Shown piece after piece: positions 17,355 to 27,039 of a DNA stretch of 64,000 bases; position 1 is the stretch's first letter; the number at the start of each line of letters is the position of its first letter. The notes below the pieces were generated by a model that did no database searches, was not told where the DNA came from, and saw nothing but the letters and a program-made list of their open reading frames with translations. Both the position numbers and the translations under genes were made by a program. Source of the DNA: Burkholderia sp. lig30 (GTDB lineage Bacteria > Pseudomonadota > Gammaproteobacteria > Burkholderiales > Burkholderiaceae); the NCBI RefSeq assembly GCF_000687455.2, contig NZ_JGVW01000070.1:1-64000 (forward strand). Direction: 5' to 3'.

Positions 17355-20300
17355 ATGACCGGCACGAACGTCAAGACCGTCTGCCCTTACTGCGGCGTGG
17401 GCTGCGGGATGGTGCTGCACGTCGAGGACGGCGAGGTCGTCAAGGTGTCCGGCGACCCCGACCACCCGACCAACTTCGGGCGGCTCTGCACCAAGGGCTC
17501 GTCGGCGCACGTGGCGCTGCGCCGCTCCGGCCGGCTCGAAGGCGCGTTCGTGCGCCGCGCGCGCGAGGACGACCTGGTGCCGCTGCCGGTGCGCGACGCG
17601 ATCGGCGAGACCGCGCGCCGCCTGCGCGCGGTGCTCGATACGCACGGCCCGGACGCGCTGTCGTTCTACGTGTCCGGCCAGATGTCGATCGAGGCGCAGT
17701 ATCTCGTCAACAAGCTCGCGAAGGGCTTCATCGGCACCAACCAGATCGAGTCGAACTCGCGGCTGTGCATGGCGAGCGCGAGCAGCGGCTACAAGCAGTC
17801 GCTCGGCGCGGACGGCCCGCCCGGCTCGTATCAGGATTTCGATCGCGCGGACGTGTTCTTCGTGATCGGCGCGAACATGGCGGACTGCCATCCGATCCTG
17901 TTCCTGCGGATGATGGAGCGCGTGAAGGCCGGCGCGAAGCTGATCGTCGTCGATCCGCGGCGCACTGGTACCGCCGACAAGGCGGACCTGTTCCTGCAGA
18001 TCCGCCCCGGCACCGATCTCGCGCTGCTCAACGGCCTGCTGCACCTGCTGCACGCGAACGGCAAGACCGATGCGGCGTTCATCGCCGGCCACACCGAAGG
18101 CTGGGACGCGATGCCCGCGTTTCTCGCCGATTACACGCCGGAGAAGGTCGCCGACGTCACCGGGCTGTCCGAGGCGGCGATCCGCCTCGCGGCGGAATGG
18201 ATCGGCGACGCGCCCGAGTGGATCAGCTGCTGGACGATGGGGCTGAACCAGAGCACGCACGGCACGTGGAACACCAACGCGATCTGCAACCTGCACCTCG
18301 CGACCGGCAAGATCTGCCGGCCCGGCAGCGGCCCGTTCTCGCTGACGGGGCAGCCGAACGCGATGGGTGGGCGCGAGATGGGCTACATGGGGCCGGGGCT
18401 GCCCGGCCAGCGCTCGGTGCTGTCCGACGGCGACCGGCGTTTCGTCGAGGACGTCTGGCAGGTGCCGCACGGCACGCTGCGCGCCGACGCCGGCAACGGC
18501 ACCGTCGACCTGTTCGAGAAGATGGCGGCGGGCGACATCAAGGCATGCTGGATCGTCTGCACGAACCCGGTCGCGACCGTGCCGAACCGGCAGAACGTGA
18601 TCGCCGGCCTGCAGGCAGCGGAGCTGGTGATCGCGCAGGACGCGTTCCTCGACACCGAAACCAACCGCTACGCGGACATCCTGCTGCCGGGCGCGCTGTG
18701 GGCGGAAGGCGAAGGGGTGATGGTCAACTCCGAGCGCAACATGACGCTGATGCGGCAGGCGATCGAGCCGCCGGGCGACGCGCTGCCGGACTGGCGGATC
18801 GTCGCCGAGGTCGCGCGCGCGATGGGCTTCGCACACGGGTTCGACTACGCGTCGGCCGCCGACGTGTTCGACGAGATCGTCCGCTTCTCGAATCCGGCGA
18901 CCGGCTACGACCTGCGCGGCGCGAGCCACGCGGCGCTGCGCAATGCGCCGCAGCAGTGGCCGTGCGCGCCGGGCACGGCGCACGAGCGCCATCCGGTTCG
19001 CTACCTGAACGACGGCGTCAGCCAGACGCTGCGCGCGGGCGTGGACGGCGAGATGCCGCGCATCGCGTTTCCGACCGCGTCGGGCAAGGCGATGTTCTTC
19101 GCCCGGCCGCACATCGCGCCGGCGGAGCTGCCGGCGGGCGAGTTCCCGGTGGTGCTGAACACCGGGCGGCTGCAGCACCAGTGGCACACGATGACGAAGA
19201 CGGGCAAGGTCGCGATGCTCAACAAGCTCAATCCGCGCCCGTTCGTCGAGATCCATCCGGACGATGCGCGCACGCTCGGCATCGCCGCGAAGGACAGCGT
19301 CGAGATCCGCTCGCGGCGCGGCCGCGCGGTGCTGCCCGCTGTCGTGACCGATCGCGTGCGGCCCGGCAACTGCTTCGCGCCGATGCACTGGAACGACGTG
19401 TACGGCGACGAGCTGTGCATCAACGCGGTCACGAACGACGCGATCGATCCGGTTTCCCAGCAACCTGAACTGAAATTCTGCGCGGTCGCGCTGTCGCGGG
19501 TCGCCCCGGCTCCGGCCGAGCGCCCGGCACACGACACCGCGCAGCGCGATCCGGCGGAGCCGGCCGCCGCGGGCGGCGAGCCCGCGCACGAGGAACTCAA
19601 CATGTCCGATATCGACACCTTCGCCGCGGCGCTCGGGATCGCCGACACTGCACCGCCGCCGCTGAGCGACGCGGAACGTCTCTACGTCGCCGGTTTCGTC
19701 AGCGGCCTGCGTACCGATGCGGGGCGCAGGGCCGGTGGCGTGCCGGTACTGCCGGCCAGCGCGCCGCTCGCCGCGCCAACACGCCTGTGGCTCGACGGCA
19801 TGCTCGCCGGGCTGTTCAGCCGCGTGCCGGGTGAATGCGGTGCGGCCACTGCGCTGGCGAGCCCGCGCGGCGATGCCGACGCGGCCGCGCCGGGCAGCGT
19901 GCGGATCGTGCGCACGCGTCCCAAGGTGGTGCTGCTGTGGGCGTCGCAGACGGGCAACATCGAGTCGCTGACCGAGGACTACGCGACGCAGCTGATGAAC
20001 GCCGGATTCGAGATCCGCACGACCTGCATGGCCGATTACCCGCTCGCGGGGCTCGCGAAGGCGCAATACGTGCTGCTGATGACGAGCACCTTCGGCGACG
20101 GCGATCCGCCCGACAACGGCCGCGAATTCTGGGACGCGCTGCAGGCCGACGGCGCGGCGCGCCTGGACGGCGTGCGCTTCGCGGTGCTCGCGTTCGGCGA
20201 CCGCAACTACGACCAGTTCTGCGGCCACGGGCGCCAGCTCGACGCGCGCCTCGCGGAGCTGGGCGCGACGCGGCTCATCGCGCGCGTCGATTGCGACGCG

Positions 20301-21530
20301 GAGTTCCAGCCGGACGCGGACAGCTGGCTCGAGCGCGTCGTCGCGCGGATCAAGGAGGAAGATGCCGCACTGCACGCGGTGCCGGCCGAAGGCATGGTCC
20401 CGTCGGGCGCGCTGCCGACGAAGGCGCACCCGGCGCCGTCGCGGCTCGTGTCGAACCTGCGGCTCAACCAGCCGGGCGCGACGAAGGACACGCGCTACGT
20501 GTCGTTGTCGACCGAAGGCGCGAACCTCGAATACGAGAGCGGCGACGCGCTCGGCGTGTGGCCGACCAACTGCCCGGAACTGGTCGACGAGCTGCTGGGC
20601 GTCACCGCGCTCGCGGCCGATACGCCGGTGACGGTCGGCGGCGTCGGCGAAGTGCGGCTTGCCGACGCGCTCGCGCGGCATTTCGACATTACGCGCCCGC
20701 ATCCGGACAGCCTCGCGTTCATCGCCGCGCGCAGCAACAACGACGCGTTGAAGTCGCTGCTCGCCGACGAGCGCCGGGCGGACCTGAAACACTGGCTGTG
20801 GGGGCAGCAGCTCGCGGACGTGCTGCACGAATTCCCGGTCGACCTGTCCGGCGCGGAACTCGTCGGGATGCTGAAGCGGATGCAGCCGCGGCTGTATTCG
20901 ATCGCGTCGAGCCCGAGCGCGCATCGCGACGAGATCCACCTGACGGTGTCGGCCGTGCGTTATCACAACGGCCGCCGCACGCGCAAAGGCGTCGCATCGA
21001 CATTCCTGGCGGATCGTGCGGGCGACGGCCGCGTGCCGGTGTTCGTGCAGAAATCCGCGCACTTCCGCCCGCCGGCGGCGGGCGACGTGCCGATCGTGAT
21101 GGTCGGCCCCGGCACGGGCGTCGCGCCGTTCCGCGGCTTCCTGCACGAGCGGCGCGCACGCGGCGCGCGCGGGCGCAACTGGCTGTTCTTCGGCGAGCAG
21201 CACGAGAAGACCGATTTCTACTATCGCGACGAGTTGAGCGAGATGCACGAAAGCGGCTTCCTGACCCGGCTCGATCTCGCATTCTCGCGCGACCAGGCGG
21301 AAAAGATCTACGTGCAGGACCGCATGCGCGCGCGCGGCGCGGAGCTGTGGGCATGGCTGGAGGAGGGCGCGCACTTCTACGTGTGCGGCGACGCGGCGCG
21401 CATGGCGAAGGATGTCGATGCCGCGCTGAAGGCCGTGGCTGCCGAGCATGGCGGCCTGTCCGACGACAAGGCGAACGAGTACGTCGCCCGTCTGGCAAAG
21501 GAACGCCGCTACGTGCGCGACGTTTATTGA
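17355..21530 (+). CDS. Assimilatory nitrate reductase fused to CysJ-type flavoprotein
   Basis: A 1391-residue two-part enzyme. Residues 1 to about 715 form a molybdopterin-guanine-dinucleotide reductase with an N-terminal [4Fe-4S] site (C10, C13, C17, C45) and a C-terminal molydopterin dinucleotide-binding domain. After a linker, residues 750-1391 match a CysJ-like diflavin reductase: flavodoxin domain (WASQTGN near 862), FAD domain (RLYSIASSP) and NADPH domain (GPGTGVAPFRGF), ending in YVRDVY. The fusion would pass NADPH electrons straight to nitrate reduction. An in-frame ATG at 19602 with AGGA upstream may be a relic or internal start. Last gene of the operon. Confidence 0.92.
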   Translation: MTGTNVKTVCPYCGVGCGMVLHVEDGEVVKVSGDPDHPTNFGRLCTKGSSAHVALRRSGRLEGAFVRRAREDDLVPLPVRDAIGETARRLRAVLDTHGPDALSFYVSGQMSIEAQYLVNKLAKGFIGTNQIESNSRLCMASASSGYKQSLGADGPPGSYQDFDRADVFFVIGANMADCHPILFLRMMERVKAGAKLIVVDPRRTGTADKADLFLQIRPGTDLALLNGLLHLLHANGKTDAAFIAGHTEGWDAMPAFLADYTPEKVADVTGLSEAAIRLAAEWIGDAPEWISCWTMGLNQSTHGTWNTNAICNLHLATGKICRPGSGPFSLTGQPNAMGGREMGYMGPGLPGQRSVLSDGDRRFVEDVWQVPHGTLRADAGNGTVDLFEKMAAGDIKACWIVCTNPVATVPNRQNVIAGLQAAELVIAQDAFLDTETNRYADILLPGALWAEGEGVMVNSERNMTLMRQAIEPPGDALPDWRIVAEVARAMGFAHGFDYASAADVFDEIVRFSNPATGYDLRGASHAALRNAPQQWPCAPGTAHERHPVRYLNDGVSQTLRAGVDGEMPRIAFPTASGKAMFFARPHIAPAELPAGEFPVVLNTGRLQHQWHTMTKTGKVAMLNKLNPRPFVEIHPDDARTLGIAAKDSVEIRSRRGRAVLPAVVTDRVRPGNCFAPMHWNDVYGDELCINAVTNDAIDPVSQQPELKFCAVALSRVAPAPAERPAHDTAQRDPAEPAAAGGEPAHEELNMSDIDTFAAALGIADTAPPPLSDAERLYVAGFVSGLRTDAGRRAGGVPVLPASAPLAAPTRLWLDGMLAGLFSRVPGECGAATALASPRGDADAAAPGSVRIVRTRPKVVLLWASQTGNIESLTEDYATQLMNAGFEIRTTCMADYPLAGLAKAQYVLLMTSTFGDGDPPDNGREFWDALQADGAARLDGVRFAVLAFGDRNYDQFCGHGRQLDARLAELGATRLIARVDCDAEFQPDADSWLERVVARIKEEDAALHAVPAEGMVPSGALPTKAHPAPSRLVSNLRLNQPGATKDTRYVSLSTEGANLEYESGDALGVWPTNCPELVDELLGVTALAADTPVTVGGVGEVRLADALARHFDITRPHPDSLAFIAARSNNDALKSLLADERRADLKHWLWGQQLADVLHEFPVDLSGAELVGMLKRMQPRLYSIASSPSAHRDEIHLTVSAVRYHNGRRTRKGVASTFLADRAGDGRVPVFVQKSAHFRPPAAGDVPIVMVGPGTGVAPFRGFLHERRARGARGRNWLFFGEQHEKTDFYYRDELSEMHESGFLTRLDLAFSRDQAEKIYVQDRMRARGAELWAWLEEGAHFYVCGDAARMAKDVDAALKAVAAEHGGLSDDKANEYVARLAKERRYVRDVY

Positions 21531-22064
21531 TCGCGGTGTGACACGGCGTGGGGCTTCGGCCTCCGCCGCTCGACTCTCGCCGCACCACCACACCGCCGCG
21601 TCACGACATTGCCGCCGCTCGGTGCGGCGCATTCCCGCTGCCGGGCGGCTCACATGCCGCCGGGCATCCCGCCTGCGTTGCTGCCGGGCGGGCCGCTTGC
21701 CCGGACAGTGCGCCTCGCGCCGCCTGCCCGGCGCGTTTCTGCTCGCCAACGCGAGCCAGCCGAAATAAATCTCCCAATTCCGGCGTCGATTATTCATCCG
21801 ACGAAAAAAATGCGCGGGTTCCCGGTATCATGCCTGCCTCACGCATGTAGGGACCGCTTAATATCCCGATTGCGTCAGCGCGCACGTACCCGGCGAAACG
21901 TTCTTGATGGGCGTAAGGATTTGTAATATTTATTTTGTATACTTGTAAATCCTGAATCAGGCACTGACGTGTTCCGTTGCGTCAGTCCGCCCATGCAGAA
22001 CAACCCGATTCGCCGCCAGTCCGTCCGGCGTCGCGACATGCTCATGCAACACCACGAATAACCT
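21531..22064. other. Intergenic region with mprF promoter
   Basis: No gene is supported. The first half is GC-rich without a clear terminator. The second half, 21900-21960, is AT-rich and holds a good -10-like TATACT at 21938-21943, a likely promoter for mprF, with a weak -35. Confidence 0.4.
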
Positions 22065-24659
22065 ATGTCTTTCCGCCCCACTGGTTCGCCCGGACGTGTC
22101 GCGGCGACGATCAGCCGTGTCTCGGCACTGCTCCGCCACGAGCGTGTGCTGTCGCCGCTGCTCGCGCTCGGCATCGGGCTGCTGTTGATCGTGGTCCTCC
22201 AGCACCTGTCCCAGACCGTCGACTACCGGTCCGTGATCCGCCATCTGCGGCACATGTCCGCCGCCGAATGGGGCGCGTCGCTCGGCGCGACGATCCTCAG
22301 CTATCTCGCGCTGGTCGCGCGCGACGCGGTCGGCCTGCGCTACGTCGCGGCCAAGGTGCCGCGCGTGGCGCTGTGGATCGGCGCGATCGCCGGCTCGGCG
22401 CTCGGCAACGCGACCGGCTTCGGCGCGCTGACGGGCGGCGCGGTGCGCGCGCGCGTCTATGGCGCGGCGGGCGTCACGCCCGCCCAGGTGGGCCGCATGA
22501 CCGTCTTCACGAGCGGCACGCTCGCGCTCGCGCTGGTGCTGATGACCGCGCTCGGCATGGTGTGCGGCGCGCAGCCGCTCGCGGCGATGCTGCACGTCGC
22601 GCCGGCCTTGCTGACGTGGAGCGGCGGCGCGCTGTTGCTCGCGCTCGCGGCGATCGTCGCCGCATGCGGCCGCGAGGCCCGGCCGGTGCGCACGCGCTTT
22701 CGCTGGCTGTCGTTCGATATCCCGGCGCGGCGCGATCTCGTCGCGCAGGTCGTCTATGCCGTGCTCGACGTGGTGGCCGCCGGTCTTACGCTGTGGGTGC
22801 TGCTGCCGGCCACGCCGGTCAGTTTCTCCAGTTTCATCACGGTCTACGCGGCCGCGCTGCTGCTCGGGATGATCGGCCACACGCCGGGCGGCATCGGCGT
22901 GTTCGAGGCGGCGATGGTCTTCACGCTCGGCGGCCAGGTGCCCGCGCATGCGATGGTGGCGGCGCTGATCGCCTATCGCGCGATCTACTTCGGCGTGCCG
23001 CTGGTGCTGTCGGCCGCGCTGCTGGCCGGCTTCGAGGGCCGCGCGATCCAGCGCCGGCTGGTGACGCGGCAGGCCGCGCGCGCGTCGCAGCTCGCGCCGC
23101 TGTTCCTGAGTCTCGTCACGTTCGCGGTCGGCAGCATGCTGGTGATTTCCAGCGCGACGCCGGCGTTCTGGCATCGGATCGCGATCCTGCGCAACCTCGT
23201 GCCGCTGTGGGTGCTCGAGGGCTCGCAGGTGATCTGCAGCGTGCTCGGCGTCGCGCTGCTGTTCGTCGCGCGGGGCCTGTTGCGTCGTCTCGACGCCGCG
23301 TGGTGGATGACGTTCGCGATCACCGCGGTCAGTCTTGCGCTGTCGCTCGCCAAAGGGCTCGCGTTCGTCGAGGCCGGCGTGCTTGGCGCGCTGCTCGTGC
23401 TGCTGCTCGTGACCCGCCGGCGTTTCAACCGTCATTCGTCGCTGTTCGCGGAGCGCTTCACGGTCAGCTGGTTCGTGTCGGTCGCGATGGTGCTGATGCT
23501 TGCGGTGTGGGTGCTGTGCTTCGCGTTCCGCGACATTCCGTATACGCGCGACCTGTGGTCGCATTTCGCGTTCGACGAACGCGCGTCGCGGGCGCTGCGC
23601 GCGACGTCCGCCGCCGGGCTGTGCGCGGCGATGTTCGCGCTGTGGCAACTGCTGCGCCCGGCGCCCGGCCGCTTCGTGACGCCGGCGCCGCAGGACCTGC
23701 TCGACGCGGAATGCATCATCCGCGCGCAGGAGTGCAGCGACGCGGGCCTCGCGCTGATGGGCGACAAGAGCTTCCTGTTCTCGGAATCGCGCGAGGCGTT
23801 CCTGATGTACGCGAAGTACGGGCGGACCTGGGCGGCGCTGCACGACCCGGTCGGCCCGCGCAGCGAATGGCCGGCGCTGATCGGCAAGTTCATCGCGCTC
23901 GCGCACGCGCATGGCGGGCGCGCGGCGTTCTACCAGGTGCGCGCGAGCGCGCTGCCGCTGTATCTGGACGCGGGCCTCACGCTGATGAAGCTCGGCGAGG
24001 AAGCGCACATCGCGCTCGACGAATTCGACCTGAAGGGCTCGCACCGCTCGCACTTGCGCTATGCGCTGCGCCGCGGGGACAAGGATGCGCTCACCGTCGA
24101 GGTGATCGAGCCGGAGCGCGTGCCGGACGCGCTGTCCGCGCTGCGCGAAATCTCCGACGGCTGGCTCGACAGCCGCGACGCGCGCGAGAAGAGCTTCTCG
24201 GTCGCGGCGTTCCATGACGGCTATCTGGCGACGCAGTCGGTGATGCTCGTGCGTCAGGCCGGCAAGCCGGTCGCGTTCGTCACGTTCATGACGACCGACC
24301 TGAACACCGAGGCCACGGTCGGCGTGATGCGTCACCTGCCGGAAGCGTCGCCGTATGCGATGGAATATCTGTTCACGCAGCTCGCGCTGCATCTGAAGGA
24401 AGCGGGCTTCCGCAGGCTCAGCCTCGGCATCGCGCCGTTCTCCGGGATGGGGGCCGCGACGATGCCGTCGCCGTGGCACCGGTTCGGGCTGATGGTCTGG
24501 CATTTCGGCGGCCGTTTCTATAATTTCCGCGGCTTGCGCGCATTCAAGAGCAAGTTCGAGCCGCACTGGGAGCCGCGTTATCTCGCGGCGTCCGGCTCGG
24601 TCGGCGTGTTCGTCACGCTGGCGGATCTGTCTTTGCTGGCGGGAGGTCGGCGCTCATGA
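22065..24659 (+). CDS. mprF: Lysyl-phosphatidylglycerol synthase/flippase
   Basis: An 864-residue MprF-type membrane protein. The N-terminal two-thirds is an array of hydrophobic segments (flippase), and the C-terminal domain, from about residue 545, is the DUF2156 aminoacyl-transferase (FLFSESREAFLMY; SHRSHLRYALRR). It adds lysine from lysyl-tRNA to phosphatidylglycerol and moves the product across the membrane, giving resistance to acid and cationic peptides. Its stop overlaps the acvB start (ATGA), so the two are translationally coupled. Confidence 0.92.
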   Translation: MSFRPTGSPGRVAATISRVSALLRHERVLSPLLALGIGLLLIVVLQHLSQTVDYRSVIRHLRHMSAAEWGASLGATILSYLALVARDAVGLRYVAAKVPRVALWIGAIAGSALGNATGFGALTGGAVRARVYGAAGVTPAQVGRMTVFTSGTLALALVLMTALGMVCGAQPLAAMLHVAPALLTWSGGALLLALAAIVAACGREARPVRTRFRWLSFDIPARRDLVAQVVYAVLDVVAAGLTLWVLLPATPVSFSSFITVYAAALLLGMIGHTPGGIGVFEAAMVFTLGGQVPAHAMVAALIAYRAIYFGVPLVLSAALLAGFEGRAIQRRLVTRQAARASQLAPLFLSLVTFAVGSMLVISSATPAFWHRIAILRNLVPLWVLEGSQVICSVLGVALLFVARGLLRRLDAAWWMTFAITAVSLALSLAKGLAFVEAGVLGALLVLLLVTRRRFNRHSSLFAERFTVSWFVSVAMVLMLAVWVLCFAFRDIPYTRDLWSHFAFDERASRALRATSAAGLCAAMFALWQLLRPAPGRFVTPAPQDLLDAECIIRAQECSDAGLALMGDKSFLFSESREAFLMYAKYGRTWAALHDPVGPRSEWPALIGKFIALAHAHGGRAAFYQVRASALPLYLDAGLTLMKLGEEAHIALDEFDLKGSHRSHLRYALRRGDKDALTVEVIEPERVPDALSALREISDGWLDSRDAREKSFSVAAFHDGYLATQSVMLVRQAGKPVAFVTFMTTDLNTEATVGVMRHLPEASPYAMEYLFTQLALHLKEAGFRRLSLGIAPFSGMGAATMPSPWHRFGLMVWHFGGRFYNFRGLRAFKSKFEPHWEPRYLAASGSVGVFVTLADLSLLAGGRRS

Positions 24660-25933
24660 AGTTGAAGAAGGGAATCGTGCGGGCCGTCGTGGCCTGCGCG
24701 GGGGTGGCGTTCGCGTGCGGCGCGTCCGCCGTGCAGGCGCCGGCGGCGAAGGCGCAGACCGTCTCGGGCGGCCGCTACGGACCGGTGACGGTGACCCGGC
24801 CGGAAGGCCCGCTGCGCGGCTTCGTCGTGATGTTCTCGCGCGAAGGCGGCTGGAGCGCGGCGGACCAGCAGGCCGCGGACGCGCTCGCGAAGGCCGGCGC
24901 GATGACGGTCGGCGTGGATTCCGAGCGGTATGCGGCGAACCTCGCCGCGAAGCAGGAGACTTGCCACCATCTCGATGGGGACGCCGAAGCCGTCAGCCAC
25001 CAGCTCGAGCGGCTCGCGCAGTCGTCGCGCTATTACGCGCCGATCGTCGCGGGTGTCGGGCAGGGCGGCGCGATCGCGAAGCAGATCCTGTCGATGTCGC
25101 CGGAGAATACGATCGCCGGTGTGGTGTCGGTCGAGCCGTCGCCGAAGCTCGATCCGCGCTTCAAGCCGTGCCCGCCCGATCCGACGATCGTGCGCCGCGC
25201 GATGCCGGGCTTCGTCGAGACCGCGGCGGCGGGCGACACCGCGAAACTCGTCGCGCTCCTGAAGCCGCACCTGCGCGACGGAACGGCCGACGAGCTCGAC
25301 GTGTCGGACCTGCCGCTGATCGAGCTGCCGGCCAAGGGCGGCAGCAACCTGCTCGCGATCGTGATTTCCGGCGACGGCGGCTGGCGCGATCTCGACAAGA
25401 CGATCGGCGAGGCGCTGCAGCGCGACGGCGTGTCGGTCGTCGGTATCGACAGCCTGCGCTATTTCTGGAGCGAGCGGCCGCCCGCGCAGACGAGCCGCGA
25501 CCTGGCGCGCGTGATGCGGACCTACATGGCGCGCTGGCATGCGACGAACGTCGCGCTGATCGGCTACTCGTTCGGCGCGGACGTGATGCCGTTCGCCTAC
25601 AACCGGCTGCCGGACGCGCTGCGCGAGAAGGTGTCGGTGATGTCGCTGCTCGGCTTCGCGCCGGCCGCGGATTTCCAGATCCGCGTGACGGGCTGGCTCG
25701 GCATGCCGGCGAGCGACAAGGCGCTGAAGGTTGCGCCGGAGATCGCGAAGGTGCCGCCGGGCATCGTGCAGTGCTTCTATGGCGAGCAGGAGAAGGAAAC
25801 GATGTGTCCGGCGCTCGCGAATTCGGGCGTCCAGGTCATCAGGACGCAGGGCGAGCATCACTTCGGCCGCGACTATGTCGCGCTCGAGAAGCAGATTCTC
25901 GCGGCCTTCAAGAAGCAGGTCGCGGCGCAGTAA
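24656..25933 (+). CDS. acvB: AcvB/VirJ-family periplasmic lysyl-PG hydrolase
   Basis: A 425-residue exported protein with a signal peptide and two alpha/beta-hydrolase-like halves (GVGQGGA near residue 139 and GYSFGAD near residue 306, the serine nucleophile elbow). In Agrobacterium and Rhizobium the AcvB/AtvA protein next to LpiA/MprF hydrolyses lysyl-phosphatidylglycerol, balancing its level. The ATG overlaps the mprF stop by four bases, supporting the same role here. The family call is strong; activity is inferred. Confidence 0.87.
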   Translation: MKLKKGIVRAVVACAGVAFACGASAVQAPAAKAQTVSGGRYGPVTVTRPEGPLRGFVVMFSREGGWSAADQQAADALAKAGAMTVGVDSERYAANLAAKQETCHHLDGDAEAVSHQLERLAQSSRYYAPIVAGVGQGGAIAKQILSMSPENTIAGVVSVEPSPKLDPRFKPCPPDPTIVRRAMPGFVETAAAGDTAKLVALLKPHLRDGTADELDVSDLPLIELPAKGGSNLLAIVISGDGGWRDLDKTIGEALQRDGVSVVGIDSLRYFWSERPPAQTSRDLARVMRTYMARWHATNVALIGYSFGADVMPFAYNRLPDALREKVSVMSLLGFAPAADFQIRVTGWLGMPASDKALKVAPEIAKVPPGIVQCFYGEQEKETMCPALANSGVQVIRTQGEHHFGRDYVALEKQILAAFKKQVAAQ

Positions 25934-25941
25934 GCGCCGCC

Positions 25942-25964
25942 GGGCGCCGCAGTCGGCGGCGCCC
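25942..25964. terminator. Hairpin between convergent acvB and SGNH gene
   Basis: Perfect 9-bp stem GGGCGCCGC/GCGGCGCCC with loop AGTCG, 8 bases after the acvB stop. There is no strong T-run, but the position between convergent genes supports termination. Confidence 0.5.
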
Positions 25965-26111
25965 GTTGCGAGTGCCGCGCGTCGCGTTGCGTCGCCCTTG
26001 CGCCGCCTTTTCAGGATCGAGCGGGGCGTCTTCATCGATCGGTGTGAAGACGCTCGCCTGCGCGTCGGATCGGGCAGCTGGTGCCGTATCGCACGGCCCG
26101 ACGCGCCGCGA

Positions 26112-27011
26112 TCACGCGAGTGTGACCTGGTTTTCGAACGCGATGCCGAGCTTCGCGTACCCCTGCGGCGAAGGATGGATCTCGTTCTCCCAGTCCCCGG
26201 ACGGGCCGGTCGAGCTGGGCGGGTCGGGGTTGAGCGTGCCGATCAGATAGATCGGCCGGATATTCGGTTTCGCGATCCCGCGCGCGATGAGCTTGCCGTT
26301 GATTCCCGAAAGGTACTGTGCCCACTGGTGGATGATGTACGTTGTCAGCTTCAGCCAGTCGTCGGATGGAATGCTGTACTCGGCATAGGCGCGGGACAGC
26401 CACGGGCCGATGCCGGGGCCGGCCGGCGCATTGCGCGGTTGAGGGCAATCGTAGGTGTGGACGAAGATCGGCACGCCGTTCGAATGGCTGGCTGGCGCAT
26501 CCCGCTTGGCGATCATCGCGGCGAAGCAGTCTTCGATCATCGCAAAGAACGCTTGCCAGCCTTCCGGGCGCAGATAGCGATTGATCGGCCCGCTCGCCGG
26601 CACGCGGGCGCGGTCCTGCAGCAACCGGCGTGCCGCCTTGCCCGGATCGGTTTCGTCAGGCAGCGTCAGGATCGCGTCGAACAGGTCGTTGCCGCCGGCT
26701 GACAGCAGGATCGCGTCCCACGAATAGGCGAGTGTTCCGCCCGCGAGATACGTTGCGAATTTCACCTCGTTCGTCCAGTCGATCATCTGCGCGAAGGTCT
26801 TGCCGGGCGACGCCAGCGTCACAGCCGCCGCGCTGCACGGCAGGCGCAGGCTGAACAGCAGGTTGGTGGTCGCCCACGGCGGCAGTTGACCGATGGAGAA
26901 CCACGAGTCGCCTTGCGCGAGAAACCGCCAGGTGGACGTGGTCAGGACACTGCCGCGATCGCGGTTCAGGTCGCCGGGGTGCAGGACCGCCAGGGGATAT
27001 TCGAATGACAT
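26112..27011 (-). CDS. SGNH/GDSL-like hydrolase, unknown substrate
   Basis: A 299-residue protein with SGNH-hydrolase blocks: GDSWF (Ser about residue 36), a block III SAGGND (about 104-109) and a C-terminal EIHPS (His about 279). No clear signal peptide is present, so it may be cytoplasmic or exported by another route. It follows the membrane protein gene by 28 bases on the same strand and is probably co-transcribed with it and with the small peptide gene upstream. Substrate and role are unknown; an esterase acting on an acylated molecule is the simplest guess. Confidence 0.7.
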   Translation of the reverse strand: MSFEYPLAVLHPGDLNRDRGSVLTTSTWRFLAQGDSWFSIGQLPPWATTNLLFSLRLPCSAAAVTLASPGKTFAQMIDWTNEVKFATYLAGGTLAYSWDAILLSAGGNDLFDAILTLPDETDPGKAARRLLQDRARVPASGPINRYLRPEGWQAFFAMIEDCFAAMIAKRDAPASHSNGVPIFVHTYDCPQPRNAPAGPGIGPWLSRAYAEYSIPSDDWLKLTTYIIHQWAQYLSGINGKLIARGIAKPNIRPIYLIGTLNPDPPSSTGPSGDWENEIHPSPQGYAKLGIAFENQVTLA

Positions 27012-27039
27012 GGAGCCTCTCCGCAGGTGGGGGACAACG

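Noticed and set aside
17238..21797. A 1519-codon minus-strand open frame opposite the nitrate reductase
   Set aside because: Antisense shadow caused by high GC; arginine/histidine-rich, no domains, while the plus strand encodes a clear enzyme.
21957..24566. 869-codon minus-strand frame opposite mprF
   Set aside because: Same antisense artefact; the plus strand has a complete MprF.
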